Shown: positions 26,152-35,349, counted from the first letter of the stretch. The stretch: 64,000 nucleotides of DNA from Mucilaginibacter ginsenosidivorans (GCF_007971025.1 NZ_CP042436.1:2728001-2792000), one strand, 5' to 3'. Made by a program: numbers and translations. The notes: generated by a model from the sequence alone, not told the origin.

Positions 26152-26427
26152 ATGCTACTGCTAATCCTGATTTCTTTTAGCCTTTTGGTTATTCTTATTG
26201 CCTTATTCACAGCTAAACTTAATGTAAAAGTACCTTGCGACCACAACTGGGTTGAGGAAGGGAACAATATCCGGTGCACCAAATGCTTCCGTACAACAAC
26301 GAAAGTAATCAATACCAAAACGACCGAAAGAAACCTCTCCGCGCCACTGATCACTACTTCTAAGGGCATCCCGTTAGCGTATGATGAAGCAGATGAAGCA
26401 ATGGAAGATGCTTTGCTTGCCGATTAG
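26152..26427 (+). CDS. small membrane protein with zinc-ribbon-like CxH/CxxC motif
   Basis: A 91-residue protein. An N-terminal transmembrane helix (2-20) is followed by C29-x-H31 and C42-x2-C45, spaced as in a treble-clef or zinc-ribbon knuckle. The acidic tail ends EADEAMEDALLAD. No family name is known to me. Codon use and the metal-ligand pattern support a real gene. It lies 117 bases downstream of the DUF1015 gene on the same strand and ends before a bidirectional hairpin. Confidence 0.65.
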   Translation: MLLLILISFSLLVILIALFTAKLNVKVPCDHNWVEEGNNIRCTKCFRTTTKVINTKTTERNLSAPLITTSKGIPLAYDEADEAMEDALLAD

Positions 26428-26445
26428 ATCCTCAAAAACCACGGA

Positions 26446-26480
26446 ATAAAAAAGCCGCCTGGATATTTTTCAAGCGGCCC
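26446..26480 (-). terminator. hairpin terminator after the 47-residue small gene
   Basis: GCCGC (26454-26458) and GCGGC (26474-26478) pair. On the minus strand the hairpin is followed by GCTTTTTTAT, a good T run. It may also stop transcripts of the plus-strand gene ending at 26427. Confidence 0.55.
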
Positions 26481-26509
26481 GTTTCACAAAGGCAGATGAT
26501 GTATGATGG

Positions 26510-26653
26510 TCAGGCAGCCATTAGTTGTTTGCCGGGCGCCTGGTTGTTCTTATTCTGCGTTGCCCTGAAATTTTTCAGATCCTGTTCGAGTAAGCTTTTA
26601 AGCTCGAGATCCAGGGACTTTATTGTTACGGTGGTTTGAGTTGAATTTTTCAT
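26510..26653 (-). CDS. 47-residue small protein
   Basis: A short minus-strand frame starting MKNSTQTTVTIKSLDLELKS and ending GKQLMAA, directly followed by a strong minus-strand terminator. It is hydrophilic and predicted helical in the middle, without a signal peptide. The intact terminator 30 bases after the stop codon and the otherwise empty 477-base gap support a real small gene. It is not recognisable as any family. Confidence 0.45.
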   Translation of the reverse strand: MKNSTQTTVTIKSLDLELKSLLEQDLKNFRATQNKNNQAPGKQLMAA

Positions 26654-26832
26654 GGTTTTAGTTGTTTAGTTGTATAGGCTATTGAAAATATTGTGCCATT
26701 GTTTTCACTCCTTCAAATTTTACTAAAAACGCTGTTTCATTTATCTGAAGTGTCTGTTTTTTTGTACAGCGCGTGCGGGCTTTTGAACGGATAGGGCAAA
26801 TTTTGAGCTCACATTGCGTATTTACACTATAT

Positions 26833-26847
26833 AAAATACCGTGTTTT
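26833..26847. repeat. AAAATACCGTGTTTT half-palindrome, upstream of patatin gene
   Basis: A left half of the dispersed ACCGTG element with a degenerate right half. The same 15 bases recur at 28611-28625, on the other side of the gene. Confidence 0.4.
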
Positions 26848-26904
26848 AACGCAGGTATCTGTCAAAATTAATTTGGAAATTTATGTGATAAAACCTAACT
26901 ATTT

Positions 26905-28590
26905 ATGGCAACGGATACGACAACCAGGCAAGACACATTTTATGTTGGCCTTTGTATGGCAGGCGCGGTATCGGCGGGCGCTTACACGGCCGGGGTAATG
27001 GATTACCTGATAGAGGCGCTCACCGAATGGGAAAGACGCCGGGGACAGCCCGGTGTTCCTGCACACAAGGTACAGATACCCGTAATGGGAGGGGCCTCTG
27101 CAGGTGGTATGACCAGTGTAATGGGTGCCTCAGCAATGAACAACCCGCTTACGCCTATCGACGTACCGGCAGCCGACCTGCTGGCAGAGCATCCCGAAAA
27201 TAAACTTTATCATTCATGGGTCGATCTTACGGGGGTGGATATGTTTTCGACCATGCTTGATACTTCGGACATTAAGCCTGGCGCGGTGCTGTCTGCGCTT
27301 AACTCAAGTTTTATAGATCCTATAGCTAAACGCGTGGTTGACGCTGACCCTGCAAAATGGCAGCCTTTGCCCGCTTTCATCACACCGGGATTAAAGGTGT
27401 TTACTACCCTGAGCAACCTGCAGGGCTTTGATTATAATATCCCATTCAAATCGGTCAATAGCACCGGTAAAAGCAAGTATATTATGGCTATCCATAATGA
27501 TTATGCTTGTTTCCAACTGACCGAGGGCAATATTGACGGCCCCAATGGCGGCTGGATACCACTTAACCTGAAAAATAAAACCAATACCGATATAGCGGCC
27601 GCCGCAGCTATGGCTACCGGTGCATTCCCCGTTGGGCTGCAATCGAGGATAGTTACCCGCGATGCGCAGTATGTGAATAATAACCAATGGCTTAAGGGTT
27701 ATCTTAAACAAAATCCCCTGACCGAAGGCAAGTACCAGACTTTGAACGTAGACGGCGGCCTTATCAATAACGAACCATTTGACAAAGTGCGCGATGTATT
27801 AAGCGATGTGACCGGGCAGGACAACCCGGATGATTATAATAATTTCAATAAATTTCAGTCGACGGTGCTGATGATCCAGCCATTCCCTACATCGGCGCCA
27901 CCGATCATCGCCCTTTCAACCGCTTTGCCCAATGTTATCAGTAATACGCTGGCAACCATGCTTAAGCAAATGCGGGCGAAACCGATAAACCTTGAAAATG
28001 CCCTTGACGACGACTGCGCGGGGCAATACCTGATAACACCGGCCAGGATAGTAAAAGGGCCGGATGGAAATGAGACTGAGTTAGCCGGCGACCTTGCCAT
28101 TGCCTGCGGGGCACTCGGCGGCTTTGGTGGCTTTATTAATAAAGAGTTTAGGGTGCATGATTACTTCCTTGGACGATACAACTGCAAGATATTCCTTCGT
28201 GATTACTTTACTATCCCGGCCGAAAACCTGGATAAGAATCCGATATTTGCCGCCGGGTATGCAAACACCAATAAAGACGATTTTAAGTCGACAAAGGATA
28301 ACAGCTACCAGATCATCCCGATTTTTGCAGATGCAACAAATTATACTTTCCCCGATTTTAAATTCAGTTCAGGAACTAACTGGCCCACTTTAAAAGAAAG
28401 CGATATTGATAAGTATCGTTCAGCCATCAAAGGGCGGATACAGGCAGCTTTACTCAATATAACCGAGTTTAACTGGCTCACCAGGGGGTTGCTTTGGATA
28501 GGTGCGAAAATTGTTATCAATGGTAAATTATCGGATAAGATCATAGGGACGATAAAAAGCGAATTCCAGAAATGGAAATTGCTGCCTTAG
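26905..28590 (+). CDS. patatin-like phospholipase
   Basis: A 561-residue cytoplasmic protein. The N-terminus has CMAGAVSAGAYTAGVMDYL, the Gly-rich oxyanion-type segment. The nucleophile motif is GASAG with S65, and the catalytic acid is D283 in VDGGLINNEP (D-G-G). This Ser-Asp dyad defines patatins, which hydrolyse acyl esters of lipids. The length exceeds simple bacterial patatins (about 300), and a C-terminal region from about 400 lacks a known domain. The protein has no signal peptide. Palindromic half-repeats AAAATACCGTGTTTT occur on both sides of the gene (26833, 28611). Confidence 0.87.
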   Translation: MATDTTTRQDTFYVGLCMAGAVSAGAYTAGVMDYLIEALTEWERRRGQPGVPAHKVQIPVMGGASAGGMTSVMGASAMNNPLTPIDVPAADLLAEHPENKLYHSWVDLTGVDMFSTMLDTSDIKPGAVLSALNSSFIDPIAKRVVDADPAKWQPLPAFITPGLKVFTTLSNLQGFDYNIPFKSVNSTGKSKYIMAIHNDYACFQLTEGNIDGPNGGWIPLNLKNKTNTDIAAAAAMATGAFPVGLQSRIVTRDAQYVNNNQWLKGYLKQNPLTEGKYQTLNVDGGLINNEPFDKVRDVLSDVTGQDNPDDYNNFNKFQSTVLMIQPFPTSAPPIIALSTALPNVISNTLATMLKQMRAKPINLENALDDDCAGQYLITPARIVKGPDGNETELAGDLAIACGALGGFGGFINKEFRVHDYFLGRYNCKIFLRDYFTIPAENLDKNPIFAAGYANTNKDDFKSTKDNSYQIIPIFADATNYTFPDFKFSSGTNWPTLKESDIDKYRSAIKGRIQAALLNITEFNWLTRGLLWIGAKIVINGKLSDKIIGTIKSEFQKWKLLP

Positions 28591-28610
28591 GGAACATACT
28601 TTCCGCGTTA

Positions 28611-28625
28611 AAAATACCGTGTTTT
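28611..28625. repeat. AAAATACCGTGTTTT half-palindrome, downstream of patatin gene
   Basis: Identical over 15 bases to the copy at 26833, 21 bases after the patatin stop, and followed by CACCC in place of the full CACGGT arm. Confidence 0.4.
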
Positions 28626-28708
28626 CACCCTTTGATTGCTGCCAGCATGTGTTGTAAATTAGCATAAAAAGTCGTGTGCTATATAGCGGCTCATCAATTC
28701 TTATCACT

Positions 28709-29983
28709 ATGAGAAACCTTAACAACCAATTCCTGCCAGCTATTGCATTTGTTCTTTGTTCATTTTTGCTATGGGCGTGTAAGAACTGTGGCTGCGGAGC
28801 CGAAAAATGCCTTATTGTATCGGATATTCACCTGCAGCTTGATAACGACTCTACCGGCTATGGCAAAGACCCGAGCCTTGGATTGATACAGGCCGTGGTA
28901 AAAAAGATGCATGACGTATTGCCCGAACCCAAATTTATCGTCATCGCAGGCGACTTTGTCGGGCACGAGGTGCAGGACGGGCAGAAGGCTGCGATAATTG
29001 ACAAAGTTGCACAGATATTTCATGCAACATTTGATAAGAAAATACCCATTATCCCGGTGTTCGGCAACAACGACAGCGATGCCGGCGATTATGTAAAACA
29101 ATCGCCAGCCTTTTTAAGCGCATTTGCCCGGTCGTGGAATTTAAACGGTATTGGTGTTGATACCGGTGAATTTGTAAAAGCAGGCGGTTATTATGCCACG
29201 TCTATCAAAGGCGACAACTTCCCTAACCTGAATTTTATCGCGCTGAACAGTACGCTGGTTAGTGATAATTCCCATCGTTATAAAGGCAAGGACTCGCTGG
29301 TTACCTACAAAGACGGGGCTTCCATGCTTCAATGGCTAAATAGTACCCTGTCAAAAGATTCGACCAAAAAATCATGGATCATATATCATATGCCCCCGGG
29401 TGATGATACTTATAAGATCGTAGCTAATCAATCAAAACCGGCTGATAAACGGCGGACAGATACCCTGATGTGGAGCGCAGGGTACACAACCACGTTTGAC
29501 AGCATTATGGCCGTTAATAGCAGCCATATCGCATTTGGTATAGCGGGGCACACACATCGCAACAGTTTCCTGGTTTTTAGCAATGTCGCAGGTGCTCCCG
29601 TTGCGTACGCACGCGTTGTGTCGTCTGTAAGTCCGAATTACGGTAATAATCCATCGTTTGAAGTGGCAGATTTCGATGCAAGAACATGCCAGGTTACCGG
29701 CGAGAAAACCTATTCGTTAAATATCGCGAACGTAAAGACGTCGAAAGATATTGCCTCGGCTACCTGGACCGATAGATACAGTATTAATAATGTGGGCGGA
29801 CTGAAACTTGTGAACAGCACTGCGCTGTACGATTTCGCGAAAAAGAACACCAGCGATACCTCTATGCTCGATTCTAAGTTTATTTACTTTTACAACTCCG
29901 GTGCACGCAGCAGCGATCCAAATAATCTGACTTTAAACAACTACCCGATCTATTTCCAAAACAGTTTATTCCATGCGAAATAG
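28709..29983 (+). CDS. calcineurin-like metallophosphoesterase lipoprotein
   Basis: A 424-residue lipoprotein: signal sequence with lipobox LLWAC (C24). The phosphoesterase motifs are D39-x-H41 (SDIH), GDFVGHE, GNND, YHMPPG and the closing GHTH, so both metal sites are complete. The pattern is closest to acid sphingomyelinase-like phosphodiesterases, which act outside the cytoplasm on phosphodiester or phosphomonoester substrates. The ATG at 28709 is preferred over a 28676 start, because it leads straight into the signal sequence. It lies 118 bases after the patatin gene; a joint role in lipid turnover is possible. Confidence 0.85.
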   Translation: MRNLNNQFLPAIAFVLCSFLLWACKNCGCGAEKCLIVSDIHLQLDNDSTGYGKDPSLGLIQAVVKKMHDVLPEPKFIVIAGDFVGHEVQDGQKAAIIDKVAQIFHATFDKKIPIIPVFGNNDSDAGDYVKQSPAFLSAFARSWNLNGIGVDTGEFVKAGGYYATSIKGDNFPNLNFIALNSTLVSDNSHRYKGKDSLVTYKDGASMLQWLNSTLSKDSTKKSWIIYHMPPGDDTYKIVANQSKPADKRRTDTLMWSAGYTTTFDSIMAVNSSHIAFGIAGHTHRNSFLVFSNVAGAPVAYARVVSSVSPNYGNNPSFEVADFDARTCQVTGEKTYSLNIANVKTSKDIASATWTDRYSINNVGGLKLVNSTALYDFAKKNTSDTSMLDSKFIYFYNSGARSSDPNNLTLNNYPIYFQNSLFHAK

Positions 29984-30058
29984 GAGTGGTCTGATCGGGT
30001 TAATATTTATGCCGAATATGTTATATGGCATATTCTGTTGGAAATTTTTTTATCGCCT

Positions 30059-30469
30059 TCATCGTTCGTCATATACCTCGCTTTCCACCAGTTGCGTCAA
30101 CACGCTTTTGAGGGCAGCTTCACGGGCCCACTGCTGTTCGGCGGCGGTTGCATCTTCACGATACCATTTAATAGGCTCGTTTATTTCGATACGTGTTTTG
30201 TAAACGAAACCTTTTTTGGGATGCATTTTGGTTCCCTCATAACTATTGAGGCCATCAGCGCGGATCATTTTGGCAAAGTTTTTCAGGCTGATGTCCAGTT
30301 GCAGGCATTCATCGAGCGAGTTTTTGAAATCCTGCTTGTCTTCGAGCCAAAGGGTAATAAAGTCGCCATTGATCTCGTGGTCGGCGATGCTGATACGGCT
30401 ATAATCATAGTTCACGGAGATCACGAGCCACCATAGCTCGTCCTTCAGTTTTTGAGTTAGTTTTATCAT
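30059..30469 (-). CDS. hypothetical protein
   Basis: A 136-residue soluble, acidic protein (MIKLTQKLKDELWWLVISVN) of no recognised family. A mixed alpha/beta pattern is likely, with conserved-looking FITLWLEDKQDFKNSLDECL. The opposite-strand frame over the same DNA has an unnatural composition and is rejected. It is followed downstream by nothing on its strand and preceded by a 56-residue gene 85 bases away, in an arrangement divergent from the S24 regulator at 30992. Confidence 0.65.
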   Translation of the reverse strand: MIKLTQKLKDELWWLVISVNYDYSRISIADHEINGDFITLWLEDKQDFKNSLDECLQLDISLKNFAKMIRADGLNSYEGTKMHPKKGFVYKTRIEINEPIKWYREDATAAEQQWAREAALKSVLTQLVESEVYDER

Positions 30470-30554
30470 TGCTTGTTAATTAATTTATTTGAATAAGGTT
30501 ATGGGATGAGCGCAGCCGGGCCTGTTTGACTGGTAAGATTCATTTATCGAATTC

Positions 30555-30725
30555 TTACCGGAAACGAGGTTGCCATTTAGGAAAATACTTCTGTATCTCG
30601 ATGATGTGCTCACGATGTTTTGCGCAGGCTGCCAGGTACGCGCTGTAACATTGCATGAGTTTTGGGTCGGGCGGCGGGGTGTCGTTTTCCTGCTCAGGCC
30701 GCAAGGCGGAATAGATAAGGTGCAT
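30555..30725 (-). CDS. 56-residue small protein
   Basis: The minus-strand frame starts MHLIYSALRPEQENDTPPPD and ends YFPKWQPRFR at TAA 30555-30557. It has a proline/acidic linker and a helix with two Cys (MQCYSAYLAACAKH). Composition is natural, and it sits upstream of the hypothetical gene at 30469 on the same strand. No family recognised. Translation is plausible but unproven. Confidence 0.45.
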   Translation of the reverse strand: MHLIYSALRPEQENDTPPPDPKLMQCYSAYLAACAKHREHIIEIQKYFPKWQPRFR

Positions 30726-30885
30726 GATATATTATATATAAGTGATAAGGTTTAGGCGTTTTATTTAAACTTATGTATATCGCGGGTAAAACGGAAAAAT
30801 GTGATAACCGGCTACGGCCCTTCCGCTGATGATCCGGGGACATACCTATCCCATGAATTTTCTTTAAATTCTGTAATTTTCATTC

Positions 30886-30915
30886 TTGCTTTTGTTTGAA
30901 ATTGTATTACTTTCG
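30886..30915 (+). promoter_or_regulatory. promoter of the S24 regulator
   Basis: TTG (30886-30888), 19 bases, then TACTTTCG (30908-30915), one mismatch to TAnnTTTG. The spacing fits a Bacteroidetes housekeeping promoter. Confidence 0.45.
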
Positions 30916-30934
30916 TGAAGAATAACAAAACAAA

Positions 30935-30966
30935 TGTAAAGAATTATCTGTATTCTTGTAAAGAAA
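30935..30966. promoter_or_regulatory. paired direct repeat, candidate operator of the S24 regulator
   Basis: TGTAAAGAAT (30935-30944) and TGTAAAGAAA (30957-30966) are direct repeats spaced by 22 bases, two DNA turns, in the 5' leader. This is suitable for autoregulation. Confidence 0.35.
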
Positions 30967-30991
30967 TAATTCGAAAAAGTTATCCACATTT

Positions 30992-31684
30992 ATGGAAGAG
31001 CAATCCAAATCAAACAAAGTGAAAAGGGTGCGGCCTGAAACCCTGGAATTTATAATCCTTTATAATCAGCTAAAGGGAAGGGCTTTTAAAGGCAATGCCG
31101 AACTTGCAGAAGCGTTGGGCTTTAATTCGCCGGCATCTATTACAGAGATCATAAAGAGCCGTCAGAATATTGATCCGGATAAGTTACAGATATTTAAAGA
31201 TAAGTATAAAGAATTTATTTCTGTTAAAAAGACTCCTGTAGTAAACCAAACGATAAGTACTTTTGAGGGCATACCTATGTATGAAGTTGTGGCAACGGCA
31301 TCGGGGGTGGAAGTTTACAAGGATATTAACGATACGACGCCCATCGGCCATATGAATTTTCCCGGTATCGAAGATTGTGATTTTGCCTTGCCTGTATGGG
31401 GCCATAGTATGTACCCTTACCTGGAGAATGGCTGCTGGGTAGCATTGAAAGTGATACATGACAGAAAGATATTACCCGGCGAGGTTTATTATATAGAATG
31501 GGGCGACTACCGCATGTATAAACGATTGCTTGCCGGCGATAAGGAAGATGAAGTGATAGCCCATAGCGATAATGTTACCGAAATGATAGGCAACCGGCTT
31601 AAATATGCGCCTTTTGTAATTAAACTGGAAGAGATAAAGAAACTATGCCTGGTGAAGGACATACATAAGAAGCATAATCATTAA
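30992..31684 (+). CDS. S24/LexA-like transcriptional repressor with N-terminal helix-turn-helix
   Basis: A 230-residue protein with an XRE-type DNA-binding N-terminus (about 35-75, NAELAEALGFNSPASITEII) and a C-terminal S24 peptidase domain. The nucleophile is S139 in GHSMYPYLENG and the general base K177 in YRMYKRLL, so self-cleavage chemistry is possible. No classical Ala-Gly cleavage site stands out between the domains (VATASGVEVY is the nearest). Such proteins act as phage-type or SOS-type repressors. There is no prophage around it. It has its own promoter and a direct repeat in the leader. Confidence 0.85.
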   Translation: MEEQSKSNKVKRVRPETLEFIILYNQLKGRAFKGNAELAEALGFNSPASITEIIKSRQNIDPDKLQIFKDKYKEFISVKKTPVVNQTISTFEGIPMYEVVATASGVEVYKDINDTTPIGHMNFPGIEDCDFALPVWGHSMYPYLENGCWVALKVIHDRKILPGEVYYIEWGDYRMYKRLLAGDKEDEVIAHSDNVTEMIGNRLKYAPFVIKLEEIKKLCLVKDIHKKHNH

Positions 31685-31787
31685 TTAGAGATCAGTTAAT
31701 TAGTGATTAGTTATCAAAGGATTCCCGGGAAAAGACAATGTTTTTTGAAAAACACATATTATATTTAAGATATTAATTCCCTGACAA

Positions 31788-32204
31788 TTGAGAATCAATT
31801 TAAAGATAAATAGCCTGCAGCATATTGGCATACCGGTTACCGATATGAAAGTGTCGGTTGCGTTTTATAAACGGCTTGGTTTTGCGGACGTAATGACGGC
31901 CGGATTCGATTTTAACGGACACAGGGGCAAAGCTGTAATGATGCGGCTGAAGGATATTACCATTGAGCTGTATCAGTTGCCCGAAACAGAATTGCCCGAA
32001 ATACGCAGCCGGAAAAACGGTCATATCGATCATATTGCTTTCGACGTGGATGATATTGAACAAACCTACGCTGTACTAAAAAACGCAGGGTTCGACATTC
32101 GCGAGCCCGCGCCGGTGTTCCTGGCATTCTGGAAAAAAGGCTGCCGTTATTTTAATATCCTGGGTCCGGACGGGGAACGGCTGGAGTTTAACCAGGTGTT
32201 GTAA
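31788..32204 (+). CDS. VOC family protein (glyoxalase/bleomycin resistance fold)
   Basis: A 138-residue single VOC module. It opens SLQHIGIPVTDMKVSVAFYKRLGF, with the metal-site His in HIGIPV and later His/Glu in HIDHIAFDVDDIE and DGERLEFNQ, matching the usual metal ligands. A TTG start (31788) is the only reasonable initiator before the domain begins. The substrate is unknown; glyoxalase-like isomerisation or antibiotic binding are both possible. It stands alone. Confidence 0.82.
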   Translation: MRINLKINSLQHIGIPVTDMKVSVAFYKRLGFADVMTAGFDFNGHRGKAVMMRLKDITIELYQLPETELPEIRSRKNGHIDHIAFDVDDIEQTYAVLKNAGFDIREPAPVFLAFWKKGCRYFNILGPDGERLEFNQVL

Positions 32205-32279
32205 ACAAGCCCGGCTAAAACTATCACTAACAAGTTTCGCCGGGCTATCTAAACACAACCAACTATATTAAACCACTTT

Positions 32280-32849
32280 TTATGACAAGGCAGACCGCGG
32301 GGTAAATGCATTGATGATGAACAGTACCACCGCCATGCCGATAAGCGACATGATCCAGCCCAACGCCACCTGTTCGCCGAGGATGCTGATACGTTCTTCG
32401 ACCCTCCTGAGCGAACGGCCGGAGAAAGCTATAAAACCCTTCCCAATGCTTCGTATTCCCACCATGGCCTGGCGCACTCCGGGTTCGGGCTGCCATGTGG
32501 CGGCGTCTTTACCATACTTGTTTACATAATCCACCACGCCTTTGGGTATCCTCAGCGGTGCGCCATTCAGGCTGGCATTGCTGGCTACCATATTGCCGGC
32601 CGAATCATAGATAACAAGGTAGGGTGACAGGCTTTCAGATATCTCAACCGGTGTTGCCGCACCGATAACGGTTTTAGGCGCAGCGCCTTTGCTTATAGCA
32701 TTGGCGGCATCTTCGGCCATTTGTAATTGCGGGTCGTTGGCCGACGTACGGTAACTCTGCTGCACGGTAACGTAAATGATACCGCATACCAATGTAATAG
32801 CCGTCGCGTAGGCGAACCAGCTTTTGAATACAGGAGCAATTTTTTTCAT
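32280..32849 (-). CDS. two-helix membrane protein with extracytoplasmic domain
   Basis: A 189-residue protein: transmembrane helix near 12-30, an extracytoplasmic domain of about 125 residues (SPYLVIYDSAGNMVASNA, a PAS/Cache-like strand pattern), and a second helix near 163-182. It looks like the sensor half of a kinase or chemoreceptor without an output domain. No family recognised. It is divergent from the membrane protein at 32967. Confidence 0.65.
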   Translation of the reverse strand: MKKIAPVFKSWFAYATAITLVCGIIYVTVQQSYRTSANDPQLQMAEDAANAISKGAAPKTVIGAATPVEISESLSPYLVIYDSAGNMVASNASLNGAPLRIPKGVVDYVNKYGKDAATWQPEPGVRQAMVGIRSIGKGFIAFSGRSLRRVEERISILGEQVALGWIMSLIGMAVVLFIINAFTPRSALS

Positions 32850-32966
32850 GACTTGAATAATTGAAGTGATTATTGTAAAAGTACTTTGTTATTCAAAGTA
32901 AAGTAAAATATCCGTATCATGCAACAAAAACCGAAAATTTGTATTTTGCGGTAACTAACCTGAATT

Positions 32967-33716
32967 ATGGCAGCTAATACAGACTTACTTCAGCAATACC
33001 ATATAAATGGTGAATTTGTGCGAGGCATTAAACGCAAATACATCGTATTCGCAACATCAATTTGGGTATTGCTATTTATAATAGATCAAATCGCACCAGG
33101 TAGTTGGCAAAGTGATGGTAAAAATGTATCCCCAACTCTGAACCTTTGGCTAAATGTCGCTCAGTTTACTATCCTTTCCGTAATAACAGTTGTCATTATC
33201 TATTTTACCGCAGGCTCGAAATATGAAGGTTATATGATTACATTGAACGACAGAGTTATTGGAAAAACCAATAAGAATAACCAAAACAAAATAATAGAGC
33301 TTTCCCAAATAGCGTATGTAGTTAAGACCTCCAGGGGAAGCCTTTTCGTTTATGACTCAAAAAAGAATATTTTAGTGATACCCTATGCCATTGATGGATA
33401 TGATGAACTAAAAAAGGTAATTGCAGAAAGCTCGCCGATTTGGATTGATGGGCCGTATTCTATTTATCAAAAATATAGTCTTGCAACGGTCTTTTTGTTT
33501 GTTGCCATGCTGTTAACTATGCTTGCCTTGACAAACAAGATACTTGAAAGCATTGTCGCCCTTTTTATTATTAGCGGAGTGGCCTTGGTGTTCAAGTCAG
33601 GATATGACAAAATAAAGCGCCATCAAGTTGTGGCTAATAAACGGTTATTGATAGCTCCAACTGTTTTTATTCTTATTATCCTAATTGCCTTGATTAAAAA
33701 ATTGATGGAAAAGTGA
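32967..33716 (+). CDS. multi-pass membrane protein, hypothetical
   Basis: A 249-residue protein with helices near 25-40, 66-84, 168-186, 192-210 and 229-244. A soluble part (about 88-150) resembles a PH-like bYcF/YdbT-type domain, KIIELSQIAYVVKTSRGSLF. It is somewhat AT-richer than its neighbours. No function can be assigned. Confidence 0.65.
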   Translation: MAANTDLLQQYHINGEFVRGIKRKYIVFATSIWVLLFIIDQIAPGSWQSDGKNVSPTLNLWLNVAQFTILSVITVVIIYFTAGSKYEGYMITLNDRVIGKTNKNNQNKIIELSQIAYVVKTSRGSLFVYDSKKNILVIPYAIDGYDELKKVIAESSPIWIDGPYSIYQKYSLATVFLFVAMLLTMLALTNKILESIVALFIISGVALVFKSGYDKIKRHQVVANKRLLIAPTVFILIILIALIKKLMEK

Positions 33717-33863
33717 TTTTAATTGCGTTATAAATTATTGCCTGATTTTTTGTGAAATCCAATAAAGAAGCCTTTAAATTGGCTTAGGGGAATTTTTCGT
33801 CAATCAAAAGTCATACATCAAAGTAAGAAAATTACTACACTCCGCTTTAGCTATTTTCAAAGC

Positions 33864-34373
33864 ATGAACATTCGCCCGGCCACTTTAAAAGACATTCCCG
33901 GTATAATGAAATTGATTGCCGAAGTGGTGCCCATTATGAATGCTGCCGGCAACTTTCAATGGGACAGTACCTACCCTAATGCCGCTGTATTTGAAAAAGA
34001 TATCCGGTTGAACCGGCTTTGGGTTGCCGATGCCGAAGGCGACATAGCCGGTGTATCCGCCATTACAACCGAACAGGAGCCTGAATATGCTGAGGTGGGC
34101 TGGGACATAAATGAGACGTCCATCGTAACGCATCGCCTTGCCGTAAGCACCCGCTACCAGGGACAGGGCATAGCCGGACTGTTAATGCAGCAGGCAGAAG
34201 AGGAAGCTATCAGGCACGGCATCAAAATCCTTCGGGTGGATACCAATACAGCCAACGCTGCCACCCAACGCCTTTTCCCAAAGATGGGTTATGTTTTTGC
34301 AGGCGAGATAGGGTTGGGTTTCAGGCTGGGCTTGAGGTTTTTCTGCTATGAAAAGAGGCTGGATACGAAATAA
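33864..34373 (+). CDS. GNAT family N-acetyltransferase
   Basis: A 169-residue acetyltransferase with the acetyl-CoA pyrophosphate loop in motif A (RYQGQGIAGLLMQQAEEEA), motif B (TNTANAATQRLFPKMGY), and the opening IRPATLKDIPGIMKLIAE typical of the fold. The acceptor amine is unknown. It stands alone between unrelated genes. Confidence 0.85.
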   Translation: MNIRPATLKDIPGIMKLIAEVVPIMNAAGNFQWDSTYPNAAVFEKDIRLNRLWVADAEGDIAGVSAITTEQEPEYAEVGWDINETSIVTHRLAVSTRYQGQGIAGLLMQQAEEEAIRHGIKILRVDTNTANAATQRLFPKMGYVFAGEIGLGFRLGLRFFCYEKRLDTK

Positions 34374-34490
34374 TTGTCGCATTGTTATATTGTTTTATTG
34401 CTGTATTGCGTTTCGAATGACCGTTTAATACCTATTGGTTTATTGGTAATATTACAATAGCTTTAATTGCAATTCATCCAACCAATTGAA

Positions 34491-35294
34491 ATGGAGTTTA
34501 AACAGACCGGCCCTGCAAAAACTATCGACGATGTAATAACGGCACTTGATCATATCATTGCTGAAAGTATCAGCAGCAAAAGCCGCCTGGGCTATTTTGC
34601 CGCCTTGTACCTGAAGGTTACCAAAGCGGTAAAGGAAGGTATTGAATCGGGCCAGTTTAGCGACGGAAAGCAATTGGGCGAACTGGATGTGATGTTCGCT
34701 AACCGCTACCTGGAGGCTTACAGCCAATGGAAAAATAAACAGCCGACGTCAAAATCGTGGGCCATTGCATTTGAGGAAGCCGAAAGTTCGCAGGTGCTCA
34801 TCTTGCAGCACTTGCTGCTGGGGATGAATGCGCATATCAACTTCGATCTCGGCATAGCAGCCGCCGATGTTTGCGGCGACAGGCCGATAGCTGTTTTAAA
34901 ATCGGATTTTGATGCCATTAACCTGGTTATAGGGTCGCTAACCAACCAGGTACTCAACGAGCTGGGACAAGTATCACCATTGCTGTCGCTACTGGGCCTG
35001 CACGCGTCCAACAGCAATTTCGCGCTCATTCAATTCAGTATCGATAATGCCAGGGACGGTGCGTGGTGTTTTGCCGAAGATCTTTCGCAGAAAAAAGGCC
35101 CTGACCGGGACGAATTTATTGCCCGGCGCGATACGACCATCCGGAGGTTAGGCGAAAGCCTGGCGCACACAAAAGGTTTTGCTCGTTTTACTGTTTGGGT
35201 TATTCATCTTTTCGAGACGGGTAATGTAAGAAAGGCAATAGGGATATTGAATGATTACCGGAAAAAGAAAATAGTTATAAACTCACAGGACTAA
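34491..35294 (+). CDS. DUF5995 family protein
   Basis: A 267-residue helical protein of the DUF5995 family, recognised from LQHLLLGMNAHINFDLGIAA and the later NARDGAWCFAEDL. The conserved His and Asn residues hint at an enzyme, but none is established. ATG 34491 is chosen over the TTG 34467. The near-consensus -7 box TAGCTTTA lies at 34458-34465, just before that TTG. A strong bidirectional terminator follows. Confidence 0.75.
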   Translation: MEFKQTGPAKTIDDVITALDHIIAESISSKSRLGYFAALYLKVTKAVKEGIESGQFSDGKQLGELDVMFANRYLEAYSQWKNKQPTSKSWAIAFEEAESSQVLILQHLLLGMNAHINFDLGIAAADVCGDRPIAVLKSDFDAINLVIGSLTNQVLNELGQVSPLLSLLGLHASNSNFALIQFSIDNARDGAWCFAEDLSQKKGPDRDEFIARRDTTIRRLGESLAHTKGFARFTVWVIHLFETGNVRKAIGILNDYRKKKIVINSQD

Positions 35295-35300
35295 CACAAA

Positions 35301-35330
35301 AAAGCCCGGAATATTGATATTCCGGGCTTT
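35301..35330. terminator. bidirectional terminator
   Basis: AAAGCCCGGAATAT (35301-35314) and ATATTCCGGGCTTT (35317-35330) are perfect 14-base arms with a TG centre. It separates the DUF5995 gene (+) from the MxKDx gene (-) and can serve both. Confidence 0.8.
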
Positions 35331-35349
35331 CGAAAGGATGAAGTGAACC

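Noticed and set aside
26905..28590. Patatin gene as an anti-phage CBASS/CapV effector
   Set aside because: No cyclic nucleotide synthase or other defence genes next to it.
30038..30436. 132-codon plus-strand frame
   Set aside because: It is antisense to the more natural 136-residue minus-strand frame.
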